A stretch of DNA of 64,000 nt from Bartonella taylorii. GTDB lineage: Bacteria > Pseudomonadota > Alphaproteobacteria > Rhizobiales > Rhizobiaceae. The notes under the pieces were generated by a model. That model had not been told where the DNA came from, did not search any database, and worked only from the letters and a program-made list of their open reading frames with translations. The stretch's first letter is position 1. Each line of letters begins with the position of its first letter. This document shows positions 41,001 to 53,061 of this stretch, in pieces. The stretch spans positions 1,629,001 to 1,693,000 of the forward strand of contig NZ_CP083693.1 of NCBI RefSeq assembly GCF_023920105.1, written 5' to 3'. The position numbers were made by a program, and so were the translations under genes.

Positions 41001-42655
41001 AAACGATCAAAAGGCTCCACACCTATTTTCATATTGTCAGCCATCCCTGATAATTCAAGATCAAAAACGCCGTCAATTAAACCGATAGTTCCTTTGGCTT
41101 TAATATCTGTACTACCAGAGAGTGATTGTCTACTTAGTAAACTAAAAGGAGCTAGTGTTTGGGCTTTTAAACCAAGGTCACCTTTAAAAACAAAACGATT
41201 CATTTTTCCTTTTAACCAAGCAGAAAACCCCTGACCCGTAACACTAAAATCATGAATCAAAACTGGCTTTTTAGAAACAACATCCGTATCTAAATGCACG
41301 TGAACTGTTTGTCCTAGACCTTCTCCCAATATGCTCTTACTTTTTTCAATCCCTTGAAGCGTTCCCTTAATTTGAATACCGACATGACGAGAAGCTGCAT
41401 TATCAAGATTTTCGCTCACTCCCCCCATATCAAAAATCGCATCACGAATACGAATATTTTTATTGCTCAACTGATGTACAACAAGCCGACCATTCCAAGA
41501 TTGTTGCCCTTCACGGCCATAATCAATATTTAAAGCAAGATTATCCGCACGCATTGGCATTTCTGACGCTGATAAATGAGTAGCATCATTTTCCTTATCA
41601 AGAGCCATTTTGCCATCAATAAAAAGCCGCCGCAAAAATCCATCTGTTGTTATTTCAGCATTAGCCAAAATATTCATTGTTTTACTCTGAATCACCATAT
41701 GATCAAGGTGCTTCACACCTTCTTTTGTCATTCTCGCCTCTGCTTTCAACGTCATATCAGATTCAAAGAGGCTACGATATTGTGGAGGTATTAAAGGACC
41801 GAGTGTTCCTACCAATTTAGTAGAAAAACTGTGCCCTTCTGCAACACTTGCAAGAATAACATTGCCATCCAAAACAGGATGGTGATCGGCTTTTAAAAAA
41901 AGGCTGACAACTAAATCATCGAAAGTACCATCACCTCTTATGGAAAGATTTAATGCAGGACGCTTTTCAATGTTAAAAATATTCGCCAAAATGCCATTTT
42001 GTGATTCATCAGCAGAAATATCAATTTTAGCTGTACGATTGCTATCCGATATCTTCGTTAGAATAGACAAAGATCCCGGTGCATCTAAACGATGAGCTGC
42101 TATATCGACATCAAAATCACCATTAGCTAAGGTTAGATTCCCTTTTAAGGACACATCAGCAGAAAAACCCAAGAGCTCCTGTTCAAATATTACGTGTTTA
42201 GCCGTAAGCGTGTCTATAGAAATGGCAAGTGGCAATTTTGGTAAAGAAAACTTCCCCGCCTCAAGAGAAGCGATAAGAGAATAATTGTCATGTGGTTTGC
42301 GTAAAAACGTAATCCGTTCTGCTGAAAGCTGGTTAATATCCATGCGTCCCCTCAGTAACGCTAGGCGGTTCCAGTCCATTTTAGCATTGGTAATTTTAAG
42401 CCAAACACCTTTTTTATCACTCACAGTAATAGCATCAATTGACGTTTGAGAAAATAATGTCCCTCGCATATTATATAAACGAACTTGGCGATTGGGCGCT
42501 GAAAGTCTGCGTTCAATCAAAGAGACAAACCATGAGCGATCATCCACTGTTGCTTCGCTAGAGGATGAATTGTCTTTCTGGGCAAAAACAAAAGCGCTCA
42601 CCAAAAAAAATGAAAGACCAAATAAGAAAGCCGATAAACGCACATTTTTTTTCAT
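38006..42655 (-). CDS. tamB: Translocation and assembly module subunit TamB (DUF490)
   Basis: Very large periplasm-spanning protein of 1549 aa, partner of TamA. One N-terminal signal anchor (LSAFLFGLSFFLVSAFVFA) is followed by about 1200 residues of repetitive beta-strand sequence, as in AsmA/VPS13-like bridge proteins. The C-terminal DUF490 domain has PTVYFVTNNNSGDIRVTVTI, LPQDEILARLIFNRSLNELSPFQ and the ending GAIGNEKNSSVGLFYERDY. TamAB assists autotransporter-type proteins and lipid movement to the outer membrane. The start overlaps the tamA stop by one base. Confidence 0.94.
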   Translation of the reverse strand: MKKNVRLSAFLFGLSFFLVSAFVFAQKDNSSSSEATVDDRSWFVSLIERRLSAPNRQVRLYNMRGTLFSQTSIDAITVSDKKGVWLKITNAKMDWNRLALLRGRMDINQLSAERITFLRKPHDNYSLIASLEAGKFSLPKLPLAISIDTLTAKHVIFEQELLGFSADVSLKGNLTLANGDFDVDIAAHRLDAPGSLSILTKISDSNRTAKIDISADESQNGILANIFNIEKRPALNLSIRGDGTFDDLVVSLFLKADHHPVLDGNVILASVAEGHSFSTKLVGTLGPLIPPQYRSLFESDMTLKAEARMTKEGVKHLDHMVIQSKTMNILANAEITTDGFLRRLFIDGKMALDKENDATHLSASEMPMRADNLALNIDYGREGQQSWNGRLVVHQLSNKNIRIRDAIFDMGGVSENLDNAASRHVGIQIKGTLQGIEKSKSILGEGLGQTVHVHLDTDVVSKKPVLIHDFSVTGQGFSAWLKGKMNRFVFKGDLGLKAQTLAPFSLLSRQSLSGSTDIKAKGTIGLIDGVFDLELSGMADNMKIGVEPFDRFFKGNFILSGGAAYDTASLILRRLDLKSQYANIKADGYFSSESAKMDFYAQISDLAKLDSRMNGALTVQSTARGRNNLIKFNTNAHVSEAFLVGKKLKNTTLTIKTLMDNTSPSASLTGSIKGEGTFSEKPLHLSASFKDSNQIRKLEDINIRGGSAKITGDLSQKLGGFVKGALHIDADDISVLAALFLQEGSGKVKGDFIFDEQNGRQKANLKTHVDRLSFAKNKIKKLEVKADVFDPLGMAQFEGFINADHIQTPFMMVNRLNAYANGNDGQTVFNVKAMLPNDINARLSGRMVTARFPEGIKREMQIETIDVKQHNLHATLPKSATIVFDKDGMTINELGIAINGGKVILAGNVQDTLNLHLTMNALPAALANLWKSNLGAAGTLTGQVIIRGPFKKPDVTYDIKGEGLTTHALQDKKVMPFVLAATGKTVEQNLILNANLMGEGVQAQAQGRISLDKNTLDLHVNLQDFPARLVNSFIEGQALGGTIVGKVDIGGTMKDPSAHFELSSQNLTAMTHKGPMSINMNTRGSYKKSTFHIENIIATGDKGLDLSINGPVSFNGSEARLNVKGTMPLAFVDLLLAKRGAHVTGTVRIDATLNGELLKPQLVGDLSIVDGSFFDSKTNVGLNNITIEGKSNGDHILIEKASASSSEGGSISASGRISHDGETDLVFNLDHANYNDGSMILATLSGKMTMTGHFLGNLVIGGDVIVEKAEVLVPDHFRNAKFLNIKNKNLTKSIQKTLERADVKITTKTRNISQESSSVMLSDMRITAHNQFFVRGRGLDTELGGRINLAGPLNDVQPVGEFRMIRGRFDILSQHLNFDQGQASFSGNLNPTVYFVTNNNSGDIRVTVTISGTIDNLDINFSSQPNLPQDEILARLIFNRSLNELSPFQIAQLAAAAADLAGASNTSLLNALRAKIGLDDLDVIVDEKGNTGLRVGRYIHNNIYLGFEAGSDGKTKGTINLDISRNLKAKGAIGNEKNSSVGLFYERDY

Positions 42656-44613
42656 TAAAACGCTTGCCCTATACCCACATAAAAACCAATACGAGGATCA
42701 CCTTTTTCTCGCTTAAGAGGAAAAGCTAAATCAATACGTAAAGGACCAAGACCTGTCATATAGCGACCTCCAATACCAGCTCCCCATTTTATTTTTTGAG
42801 AAAAATCAACAAACGCTTTTTCACCTACGAACCCTCCATCAAGAAAGCTTACAACCCCTATCTTATCGTTTAAAGAAAAACGTAACTCTGCTGACCCCTC
42901 AACAAGCGCCCGCCCCCCGACAACAGCATCATTTTCTGTTTTGATACCAATATTGCGATAAGCATAACCACGAACAGATCCACCACCACCAGCAAAAAAA
43001 AGCGTATCTGAAGGTATTTGTGCTTTATCACTTCCAAGAATTTTACCAAGCTTTGCCCGCGCTGCAAAAATAAAACGATCCCTTTTACCCAACGCCCAAT
43101 AAGAACGACCTTCCACAGTCATTTTTGCTACAAAATTGTTAGAGCGTATTTCATAAAAAGGTTCAACATTCACTTCACCATACAAGCCTTTGGTCGCATT
43201 AAGTTTATTATTACGACTATCGTAAATCAAACTATTGGGTAACCCAATTGTTGTGAAATGACGGTTCCCAAAATAGACATCGTGTGAATAACCATGAGAA
43301 GCTTCTACAGCAACCTGTCCTGATAAATTACTATTAAAGATATGCGTTATACCAAACTTTCCTTTGATGGCTTTTGTCGTGTAATTGTCTAAGACATCTT
43401 GCTGTATTTTTAGTTCTGTTCTAAAGTCCGTATCAGGAGTGAATATACCAGGCTTTATAAATGTGCTGCCGAAAAGATAATCAAAATTTTTCAGATTATA
43501 CGATTCCTTCTTGTTACTACCAATACCGCTTATTTTTGTCTCAACTTTAAGGCGTTCTGCATGACCAAAAAGATTGTTATGCATCCAATAAGCTTCAAAA
43601 CCAGCACCATCTAATGTTGAATAGCTACCGCCTGCACCGAAACGTCGTGGTTTACGTTCTTCTAAAACAAGCATAAGCGGTAAACTCCCATCAGGGTTAA
43701 TTGTATCAGCCTCACGTATATTCACAGCACGAAAAATATTAAGTCTTGCAAGTCTTTCATTCGCTTTGGCTAATGCATCAGAATCATATTTTTGGCCTAC
43801 CTTCAATCCTGTCATCCATGCAATATAGGCTAAATCTACGCTTGGCTTCTTACTAACATTACGCACAGTTAAAGGGCCGTAATAAGCTTCTTGTCCAGGA
43901 TCAACAGCAATCTGCGCATCAATGAGACGTGATGCATGATCAGCAACAACTTCACTTTTCATAACTTTAGCTTTAGCATAACCCTGTCGACGCCATCCTT
44001 CAATTGCCCATCTTTCTGCTTTCAGAATGGTTTCAGATTTGGCAACAGCCCCAACCTGATAACCCAATTCTGCAATTGTGGGCATTCTATTGGTTTTATA
44101 TTTTACGAATGGGGCAACTTTATCGATACCTGCAACACTAAAAATATATTGTGGACCGGCATCAATGGTAATAACAATATTAGATTGTGCTGGAAGTTGA
44201 GTCACCGGGCTTAAATCAGCAGCTTCTAAGCCATTAATCTTAATACTAATAACACCGCCATAGCGTCCATCAGCATAAAGAGCAGAAAGAATTGCCTGAT
44301 AATCTGAACGCGCTTTAGCCAACAAGCCAGAAGAACTGAATGCTTTATCTTGATCAACGACGAGAGAAGATACAGCCTTAACTATTTTAACGCCTTCTGA
44401 TGGAGCACCTGGTGATGTAACGACATCAACTTTATAAAACTTCTCCGTACCACTGACATGAGAAGAGGAATTTTTTTTCTTTTGACCAAAAAGAGGAATA
44501 CCGAAAAGTTCAAATGCTGCAACCGGTTGCGGAAACGCACAGACGAAGGATAGACCTATAAATACTCTGCGCATGGTTCCTGATTTAAAAAAAACTCCCG
44601 TCTGATATACCAT
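42655..44613 (-). CDS. tamA: Autotransporter assembly factor TamA (Omp85 family)
   Basis: Outer-membrane Omp85 protein of about 650 aa. A signal peptide (MRRVFIGLSFVCAFPQPVAA) precedes three POTRA domains (to about residue 330). A 16-strand barrel follows, with the family motif FFAGGGGSVRGYAY (lid-lock VRGY) and a C-terminal strand ending YVGIGQAF with a terminal aromatic residue. Three starts are possible: TTG at 44631, ATG at 44613 (AAGG upstream at 11 nt) and ATG at 44574 (AGGA at 3 nt, directly at the signal peptide). I list the middle one. It is cotranscribed with tamB through a TAATG overlap. Confidence 0.93.
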   Translation of the reverse strand: MVYQTGVFFKSGTMRRVFIGLSFVCAFPQPVAAFELFGIPLFGQKKKNSSSHVSGTEKFYKVDVVTSPGAPSEGVKIVKAVSSLVVDQDKAFSSSGLLAKARSDYQAILSALYADGRYGGVISIKINGLEAADLSPVTQLPAQSNIVITIDAGPQYIFSVAGIDKVAPFVKYKTNRMPTIAELGYQVGAVAKSETILKAERWAIEGWRRQGYAKAKVMKSEVVADHASRLIDAQIAVDPGQEAYYGPLTVRNVSKKPSVDLAYIAWMTGLKVGQKYDSDALAKANERLARLNIFRAVNIREADTINPDGSLPLMLVLEERKPRRFGAGGSYSTLDGAGFEAYWMHNNLFGHAERLKVETKISGIGSNKKESYNLKNFDYLFGSTFIKPGIFTPDTDFRTELKIQQDVLDNYTTKAIKGKFGITHIFNSNLSGQVAVEASHGYSHDVYFGNRHFTTIGLPNSLIYDSRNNKLNATKGLYGEVNVEPFYEIRSNNFVAKMTVEGRSYWALGKRDRFIFAARAKLGKILGSDKAQIPSDTLFFAGGGGSVRGYAYRNIGIKTENDAVVGGRALVEGSAELRFSLNDKIGVVSFLDGGFVGEKAFVDFSQKIKWGAGIGGRYMTGLGPLRIDLAFPLKREKGDPRIGFYVGIGQAF

Positions 44614-44687
44614 CAAATCAGATACCTTCAATATACTTTACATCACTTTGTACTATAAATAACATCGAACAAGAAAGATAAACATAC

Positions 44688-44747
44688 CTACTCTGGATAT
44701 TTCATACGTTTGATCACAGCAAATAACATTCTTTTCTTACGATGCAT
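44688..44747 (-). CDS. Candidate small protein (19 aa) upstream of tamA
   Basis: ATG at 44747 is preceded by an unusually strong ribosome site (GGGGAGGAG, about 5 nt away) and reads MHRKKRMLFAVIKRMKYPE, then TAG. The peptide is basic with a hydrophobic centre. It ends about 75 nt before tamA on the same strand, so it would be translated in the tamA leader. It could be a leader peptide or a tiny membrane-associated protein. I do not recognise it; the ribosome site is the main evidence. Confidence 0.45.
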   Translation of the reverse strand: MHRKKRMLFAVIKRMKYPE

Positions 44748-45024
44748 AACGTCTCCTCCCCTTATATTCACAAAATCTTGCACTGCTGTGCAACATAAAC
44801 AGCCTCGCTCCTTTTTTCCTACCATATTCATTTAGCTCATTATAAATGTTTTATTTAACCACATATAATAATGGTTAAATTTGTACAAATTACTCTCTAT
44901 GGTTGCGCTATAAAAACCTGCACCCCTATATAGATCTCTCACTCAAAAAAACCATAGAGACACTTCTTGATTTTTATGTGTAGATATGATTGTCTTCCCT
45001 AAGTAAAAAGGGGGGAGCAAATTG
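44748..45024. other. Divergent promoter region between tamA and the YifB gene
   Basis: AT-rich spacer that must hold promoters in both directions. I can assign no specific site beyond the ribosome sites at each end. Confidence 0.45.
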
Positions 45025-46557
45025 ATGATCGCACGTGTCACAACTGTTGCTTTTCGTGGTCTAGAAGCAGTGCCTGTTGATGTACAGGTTATGATTTCCC
45101 CCGGTAAAATAGGAATGGCTATTGTCGGATTAGCTGATAAAGCAATCGCAGAAAGTCGTGAACGCGTACAAGCAGCTCTCCATGCTTGTGGGCTTTCTAT
45201 GCCTAATAAACGGGTTACGATTAATCTTGCGCCAGCTGATCTACCTAAAGAGGGATCGCACTATGACTTACCAATCGCTGTAGGCTTAATGCTTGCTATG
45301 GGACTTCTTCCTCCTGAGGTCGCGCAAGATTACATTATTTTAGGCGAATTATCACTGGATGGCTCTATCACCGCCGTTAACGGCGTTTTACCAGCTGCAA
45401 TGACAGCTTTATCACGCGATAAAGGGCTTATTTGTCCCCATTCATGCGGACCTGAAGCAGCATGGGCAAATGCAGAGATGAATATTCTCGCTCCCGAGAC
45501 TCTTCTCACCATGGTCAATCATTTTAAAGGAATCCAAATTCAAAAACGTCCACAACCGCGCCAATATACTATACAAACTGAGCTTCCAGACCTTTGCGAA
45601 ATTAAAGGACAGAAAACCGCCAAACGGGCATTAGAAGTTTGTGCAGCTGGACGACATAATCTTTTGTTTGTAGGTCCTCCTGGCGCCGGAAAATCTATGT
45701 TAGCCCAACGCTTACCTTCCATTTTGCCACCTCTTGATAGCCGTGAGCTTTTAGACGTTTCTCTAATTGCTTCCATCACAGGAGACACAGTCCATAATAC
45801 CATTTCACTTCACTGCCCCTTTCGTGCTCCGCATCATTCTGCTTCTATGGCAGCAATGATCGGTGGTGGACTTAAAGGACGACCAGGAGAAGTTTCACTC
45901 GCACATAATGGCGTTTTATTCCTTGATGAATTACCTGAATTTTCTCCACAAGTCCTCGATTCTCTTCGTCAACCTTTAGAGAGTGGAGAATGTGTTATCG
46001 CCCGTGCAAACCACCATATCAGCTATCCTGCCCGCATTCAACTCATTGCCGCAATGAACCCTTGTCGATGCGGTATGGCAGGCGAAAAAGACTATGTTTG
46101 CGCAAAAGGAATACGCTGTCAAATCGATTATCAATCCCGCATTTCTGGACCTCTTCTCGACCGAATTGATTTACGAATCGATGTTCCTGCTTTAACAGCT
46201 ATGGATCTTATGCAATCAGAACAATCAGAAAAAAGCTGCGATGTTGCAAAACGAGTCGCGCGGTGTCGTGCGATTCAAGTCAAACGTTTTGTTAAACTGG
46301 GACTTGATCATATTCGTACCAACGGTGATTGCCCTGCTAAAATCATTGAAGAAATTGCTATTCCTGACCAAAACGCAGCTAAACTCTTACGGGATGTGAG
46401 TGAAAAGATGCACCTTTCTGCACGTGCCTATCACCGCATTCTCAAAGTTGCACGCACCATTGCTGATCTCGACGAAGCAGACCATCTTTCACGCCATCAT
46501 CTCGCAGAGGCTATTTCCTACCGACTGGGCACCGAAAGACTAACAGCCCTCACTTAA
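45025..46557 (+). CDS. YifB/ComM family Mg-chelatase-like AAA+ ATPase
   Basis: ATPase of 510 aa. The N-terminal Lon-like fold (residues 1-170) contains VGLADKAIAESRERV and GEGSHYDLPIA-type sequence. The AAA+ core has Walker A VGPPGAGKSM and Walker B VLFLDELPEF, then SLRQPLESGE and the cysteine cluster NPCRCG...YVCAKGIRCQ. The C-terminal Mg-chelatase lid follows (HLSARAYHRILKVARTIADL). ComM relatives are helicases that extend branch migration during natural transformation. The GGGGGAG site supports the ATG at 45025 over a TTG one codon earlier. It converges with the next gene at 9 nt. Confidence 0.93.
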   Translation: MIARVTTVAFRGLEAVPVDVQVMISPGKIGMAIVGLADKAIAESRERVQAALHACGLSMPNKRVTINLAPADLPKEGSHYDLPIAVGLMLAMGLLPPEVAQDYIILGELSLDGSITAVNGVLPAAMTALSRDKGLICPHSCGPEAAWANAEMNILAPETLLTMVNHFKGIQIQKRPQPRQYTIQTELPDLCEIKGQKTAKRALEVCAAGRHNLLFVGPPGAGKSMLAQRLPSILPPLDSRELLDVSLIASITGDTVHNTISLHCPFRAPHHSASMAAMIGGGLKGRPGEVSLAHNGVLFLDELPEFSPQVLDSLRQPLESGECVIARANHHISYPARIQLIAAMNPCRCGMAGEKDYVCAKGIRCQIDYQSRISGPLLDRIDLRIDVPALTAMDLMQSEQSEKSCDVAKRVARCRAIQVKRFVKLGLDHIRTNGDCPAKIIEEIAIPDQNAAKLLRDVSEKMHLSARAYHRILKVARTIADLDEADHLSRHHLAEAISYRLGTERLTALT

Positions 46558-46566
46558 GGAAAGTAT

Positions 46567-47505
46567 TCATCGATAAAAACTAACAGGAAAATAACGCAGA
46601 TAAAGCTCTGAGAGCTTGCCATCATCTTCTAGGGATTTCAGAGCATAATTGAGTATATCAACCAATTTTTCGTTCTTTTTTGCAACAGCAAGACGCATTC
46701 CTTGCCCCAATAACTGTGGAGCCATATACGCCCCTCCAACAAAATGGCAGCAATTGATGGATCTTGCATCATTTAACCATAAAGATAAAGCAAATCCATC
46801 ATCAAAAATAAGATCAATTTTATGATCCTGTAGCGCTTTATAGAGCTCTTCCCTATTGTTAAATCCCTGTCCTTTGGCTTCAGGAAAATAAATCTGGAAC
46901 AGCTTTTCATGGGCGCTGTTGAATAAAAATCCACTGTTTAAATGTGCTAGTCTATTGCTGATTGGTGCATCAAGATTGACAAGCCGAGAAGCAACAAATC
47001 GAGCCGGAAATCGTAAATAAGACTTTGTAAAAACAAGATCTTGATGTGTTTTGATTGTTTCTTTTAAACCAGCGATAATCACTTCTGCTCCACCATTTTT
47101 TACATGGTCCACAAGCTCTTCCCAAGGAACAACTTCTACCTCACAAAATTTTTCAAGGCCTAATTTCGAGCAAATAGCACGCAATAAATCAATATTATAA
47201 CCTGCAAGATATCCTGTTTTGTCAAGAAAGTTAAAGGGAGGAAAATCAAAAGTTGTTACAAAACGCAAACGGATTATATCCGTTGTATCAGGTTGTACAA
47301 AATGTTCATGCGAATCAAAAAAAGAAGGCAGTTCTCCAACCGTTTCAGCTTCTACAAAAGAGGAAAATAAAAATCCCCATGCTACAAATAACGCTCCAAT
47401 AAGAGTATCAAATATATTCTTGGGAAGAAAATGCTGTAAGTGCAATTGAAGGTGTTTTGCATATATAGGTTTCTGTATGTTCAAAATCTTCACCCCATTT
47501 TGCAA
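46567..47505 (-). CDS. Family 3 extracellular solute-binding protein
   Basis: Periplasmic binding protein of the amino-acid type (about 312 aa from a TTG). A hydrophobic segment at residues 35-52 (LIGALFVAWGFLFSSFVEA) would be the signal peptide. The mature part has FVTTFDFPPFNFLDKTGYLAGYNIDLLRAIC, VIIAGLKETIKTHQDLVFTKSY and VAKKNEKLVDILNYALKSLEDDGKLSELYLRYF, typical of this fold. No ATG starts the frame, and the N-terminus before the signal is unusually long, so the start is uncertain. No ABC permease or ATPase is adjacent, so it is an orphan receptor or works with a distant transporter. Confidence 0.85.
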   Translation of the reverse strand: MQNGVKILNIQKPIYAKHLQLHLQHFLPKNIFDTLIGALFVAWGFLFSSFVEAETVGELPSFFDSHEHFVQPDTTDIIRLRFVTTFDFPPFNFLDKTGYLAGYNIDLLRAICSKLGLEKFCEVEVVPWEELVDHVKNGGAEVIIAGLKETIKTHQDLVFTKSYLRFPARFVASRLVNLDAPISNRLAHLNSGFLFNSAHEKLFQIYFPEAKGQGFNNREELYKALQDHKIDLIFDDGFALSLWLNDARSINCCHFVGGAYMAPQLLGQGMRLAVAKKNEKLVDILNYALKSLEDDGKLSELYLRYFPVSFYR

Positions 47506-50498
<2,993 letters not shown>

Positions 50499-50621
50499 AG
50501 GTAGTCTTTCGTTTCTGGCTGTATAAACGTCACAGTTTTATATATTGTTTTTTCGTATTTGAACATTTCCTCTATACTTCACTTCATTTACGATAAAAGA
50601 AAAATAAGGAAGGTCATGTAT

Positions 50622-51404
50622 ATGACAGCTGAAACAGAACGCTTAGGAGCCAAAGGTGGTATGGAGCACTCTTTTGGCTTTACAAGAGTTGATGCAGCAC
50701 AAAAACAATCTATGGTTGATGGTGTGTTTCACTCTGTTGCTGAGAACTATGATAAGATGAATGATATCTTATCATTAGGGCTACACCGTGTGTGGAAAAA
50801 TTCTATGGTTGCATGGCTCTCTCCACCTGCAATTTCCAATTGGAAGGTTCTTGATGTCGCTGGCGGTACTGGTGATATCGCTTTTCGAATTCTTAATGGT
50901 TCACGCCAAAAAGCCCATGTTACAGTGCTTGATATTAACAGCTCAATGCTCAGTATCGGCAAAAAGCGCGCACAAAAAAATGGCCTCACCTCTCTGATTG
51001 ATTTTGTTGAAGCCAACGCAGAACATCTGCCTTTTGAAGATCAAAGTTTTGACGCTTACACTATTGCCTTTGGAATTCGCAACGTGCCTCACATTGATAA
51101 AGCCCTTAGAGAAGCTTTTCGTGTTTTAAAACCGAGTGGGCGTTTCTTATGTTTAGAATTTTCAAATGTCGAGATGCCTCTAGTCGATAAAATTTATGAC
51201 CTTTGGTCTTTCCATGCTATCCCTAAGCTTGGTCAATTCATTGCAAATGATGGCGATGCTTATCGTTATTTGGTTGAATCTATTCGTAAATTTCCTAAGC
51301 AAGATGATTTTGCCCATATGATAAATCGTGCAGGATTTTCGCGAGTATCCTACCGTAATCTCACGGGTGCAATCGCAGCATTGCACTCAGGTTGGAAAAT
51401 TTAA
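50622..51404 (+). CDS. ubiE: Ubiquinone/menaquinone biosynthesis C-methyltransferase
   Basis: SAM-dependent methyltransferase of 260 aa that methylates the ring carbon in ubiquinone synthesis. SAM motif I is [14 protein letters not shown], the second signature is [27 protein letters not shown], and [15 protein letters not shown] is the third UbiE signature. The frame opens 21 codons earlier, but AAGGAAGG best serves the ATG at 50622. It is followed two bases later by ubiB. Confidence 0.96.
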   Translation: MTAETERLGAKGGMEHSFGFTRVDAAQKQSMVDGVFHSVAENYDKMNDILSLGLHRVWKNSMVAWLSPPAISNWKVLDVAGGTGDIAFRILNGSRQKAHVTVLDINSSMLSIGKKRAQKNGLTSLIDFVEANAEHLPFEDQSFDAYTIAFGIRNVPHIDKALREAFRVLKPSGRFLCLEFSNVEMPLVDKIYDLWSFHAIPKLGQFIANDGDAYRYLVESIRKFPKQDDFAHMINRAGFSRVSYRNLTGAIAALHSGWKI

Positions 51405-51406
51405 AA

Positions 51407-52993
51407 ATGGTGCAAATTTCCACTTACTTTCAATTAATACGTGCAGGATGGGTTTTAGCACGTGAAGGCGTCTTAAGTGCTTTACCTCACGATGATCTTA
51501 GAGGATTTCCAGCATTATGTCATCATATAGCAAATATGATAGCGCGCCGAAAAACAAAAAAAAAGCGACGATCTGAAAATATTTCCTATGCCATCAATAA
51601 GCTCGGCCCCTCTTACATAAAACTTGGCCAATTTCTTGCTACCAGACCCGACATTGTTGGACGTAATATTGCGGAAGATTTGGCGCAGCTACAAGATCGT
51701 GTCCAAACATTTTCTTGCACTGCTGCCATTGCACAAATTGAAAGTTCACTTGGTCGATCTCTTGATGATTTATTTGTAAATTTTTATCCACCCATCGCTG
51801 CCGCTTCTATTGCCCAAGTCCATCCAGCTGAATACAATGATGGAACCGGCCATAAAAAAAAATGTGCTGTTAAAGTCATCCGTCCCAATATCAGAACACG
51901 TTTTGCTAAAGACCTTAGAGGCTTCTATCTCATTGCCCATTTACAAGAGCGTTATATACCAGCTTCTCGAAGGCTACGCCCTGTTTGTGTGGTCGATACT
52001 TTGGCACAAACCACACGTATTGAAATGGATTTACGGTTAGAAGCAGCCGCCATATCAGAAATGGCTGAAAATATTCAACATGACGTAGGATTTCGGGTTC
52101 CACAAATTGACTGGGAACGAACAGGACGCAACGTTTTAACAATGGAATGGATTGATGGTATAAGAATATCCGAGATTTCTGCCCTCAAAGAGGCTGGTTT
52201 TAATTTGAAAACACTCGCAACTACGCTCATTCAATCTTTCCTTCGTCATACATTGCGTGATGGTTTTTTTCATGCTGATATGCATCCTGGTAATTTATTT
52301 GTAGACCCCAAAGGGTGTATTGTTGCTGTCGATTTGGGAATTACAGGACGACTTGGCAAAAAAGAAAAGCATTTCCTTGCTGAAATTCTTTACGGCTTTA
52401 TTACGCGCGATTACCATCGGGTGGCACGTGCTCATTTTGAAGCAGGATATGTACCTTCGCACCACAATATTGAAAGCTTTGCTCAAGCCAATCGTGCCAT
52501 TGGTGAACCAATTCACGGGCAATCAGCGCAAAGCATTTCCATGGCTAAGTTGCTTACCTTATTGTTTGAAGTCACTGAATTGTTTGATATGCAAACACGA
52601 CCTGAACTTTTACTATTACAAAAAACTATGGTTGTCGTTGAAGGTGTAGCCCGTACATTGGATCCTCATTTTAACATGTGGAAAGCTTCTGAACCCATTG
52701 TCAGAGAATGGATTGGCAAAAATTTAGGACCCGTGGGACTGGCAAAAGATTTTAGTGAAGGAGCGCAATCACTCCTTTCGCTAGCACGCAAAACACCGCA
52801 ATTGATACAAAATTTCCAACGCATAGAAGAGGATCTCGACAATATAAGAAAAACAGGGTTTAATCTTTCTCCTACTACCCTTAAACAACTTGCTATTGAA
52901 CAAAGCCGCACCAACCGTTATGGCCGTTATAGTCTATTTATCATTGCGCTTTGTTGTGTTTGTCTTACTTTTTACCTTTTTCATCTTCTCTAA
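51407..52993 (+). CDS. ubiB: Atypical kinase/ATPase UbiB (ubiquinone biosynthesis)
   Basis: Membrane-associated protein-kinase-like ATPase required for ubiquinone synthesis (528 aa). Family hallmarks are KLGPSYIKLGQFLATRPDIV (the KxGQ motif), the Ala-rich loop AAASIAQVH in place of the Gly-rich loop, DGFFHADMHPGNLFV and VAVDLG (metal-binding Asp). Hydrophobic C-terminal helix LFIIALCCVCLTFYLF anchors it. An in-frame TTG five codons upstream lies inside ubiE; the ATG two bases after the ubiE stop is preferred. Confidence 0.96.
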   Translation: MVQISTYFQLIRAGWVLAREGVLSALPHDDLRGFPALCHHIANMIARRKTKKKRRSENISYAINKLGPSYIKLGQFLATRPDIVGRNIAEDLAQLQDRVQTFSCTAAIAQIESSLGRSLDDLFVNFYPPIAAASIAQVHPAEYNDGTGHKKKCAVKVIRPNIRTRFAKDLRGFYLIAHLQERYIPASRRLRPVCVVDTLAQTTRIEMDLRLEAAAISEMAENIQHDVGFRVPQIDWERTGRNVLTMEWIDGIRISEISALKEAGFNLKTLATTLIQSFLRHTLRDGFFHADMHPGNLFVDPKGCIVAVDLGITGRLGKKEKHFLAEILYGFITRDYHRVARAHFEAGYVPSHHNIESFAQANRAIGEPIHGQSAQSISMAKLLTLLFEVTELFDMQTRPELLLLQKTMVVVEGVARTLDPHFNMWKASEPIVREWIGKNLGPVGLAKDFSEGAQSLLSLARKTPQLIQNFQRIEEDLDNIRKTGFNLSPTTLKQLAIEQSRTNRYGRYSLFIIALCCVCLTFYLFHLL

Positions 52994-53061
52994 TCTGCTT
53001 AATATGCTAAAAAATACCGATATGAAATCATTGCAATCAATTCACTTCTTGGATGTATTTT

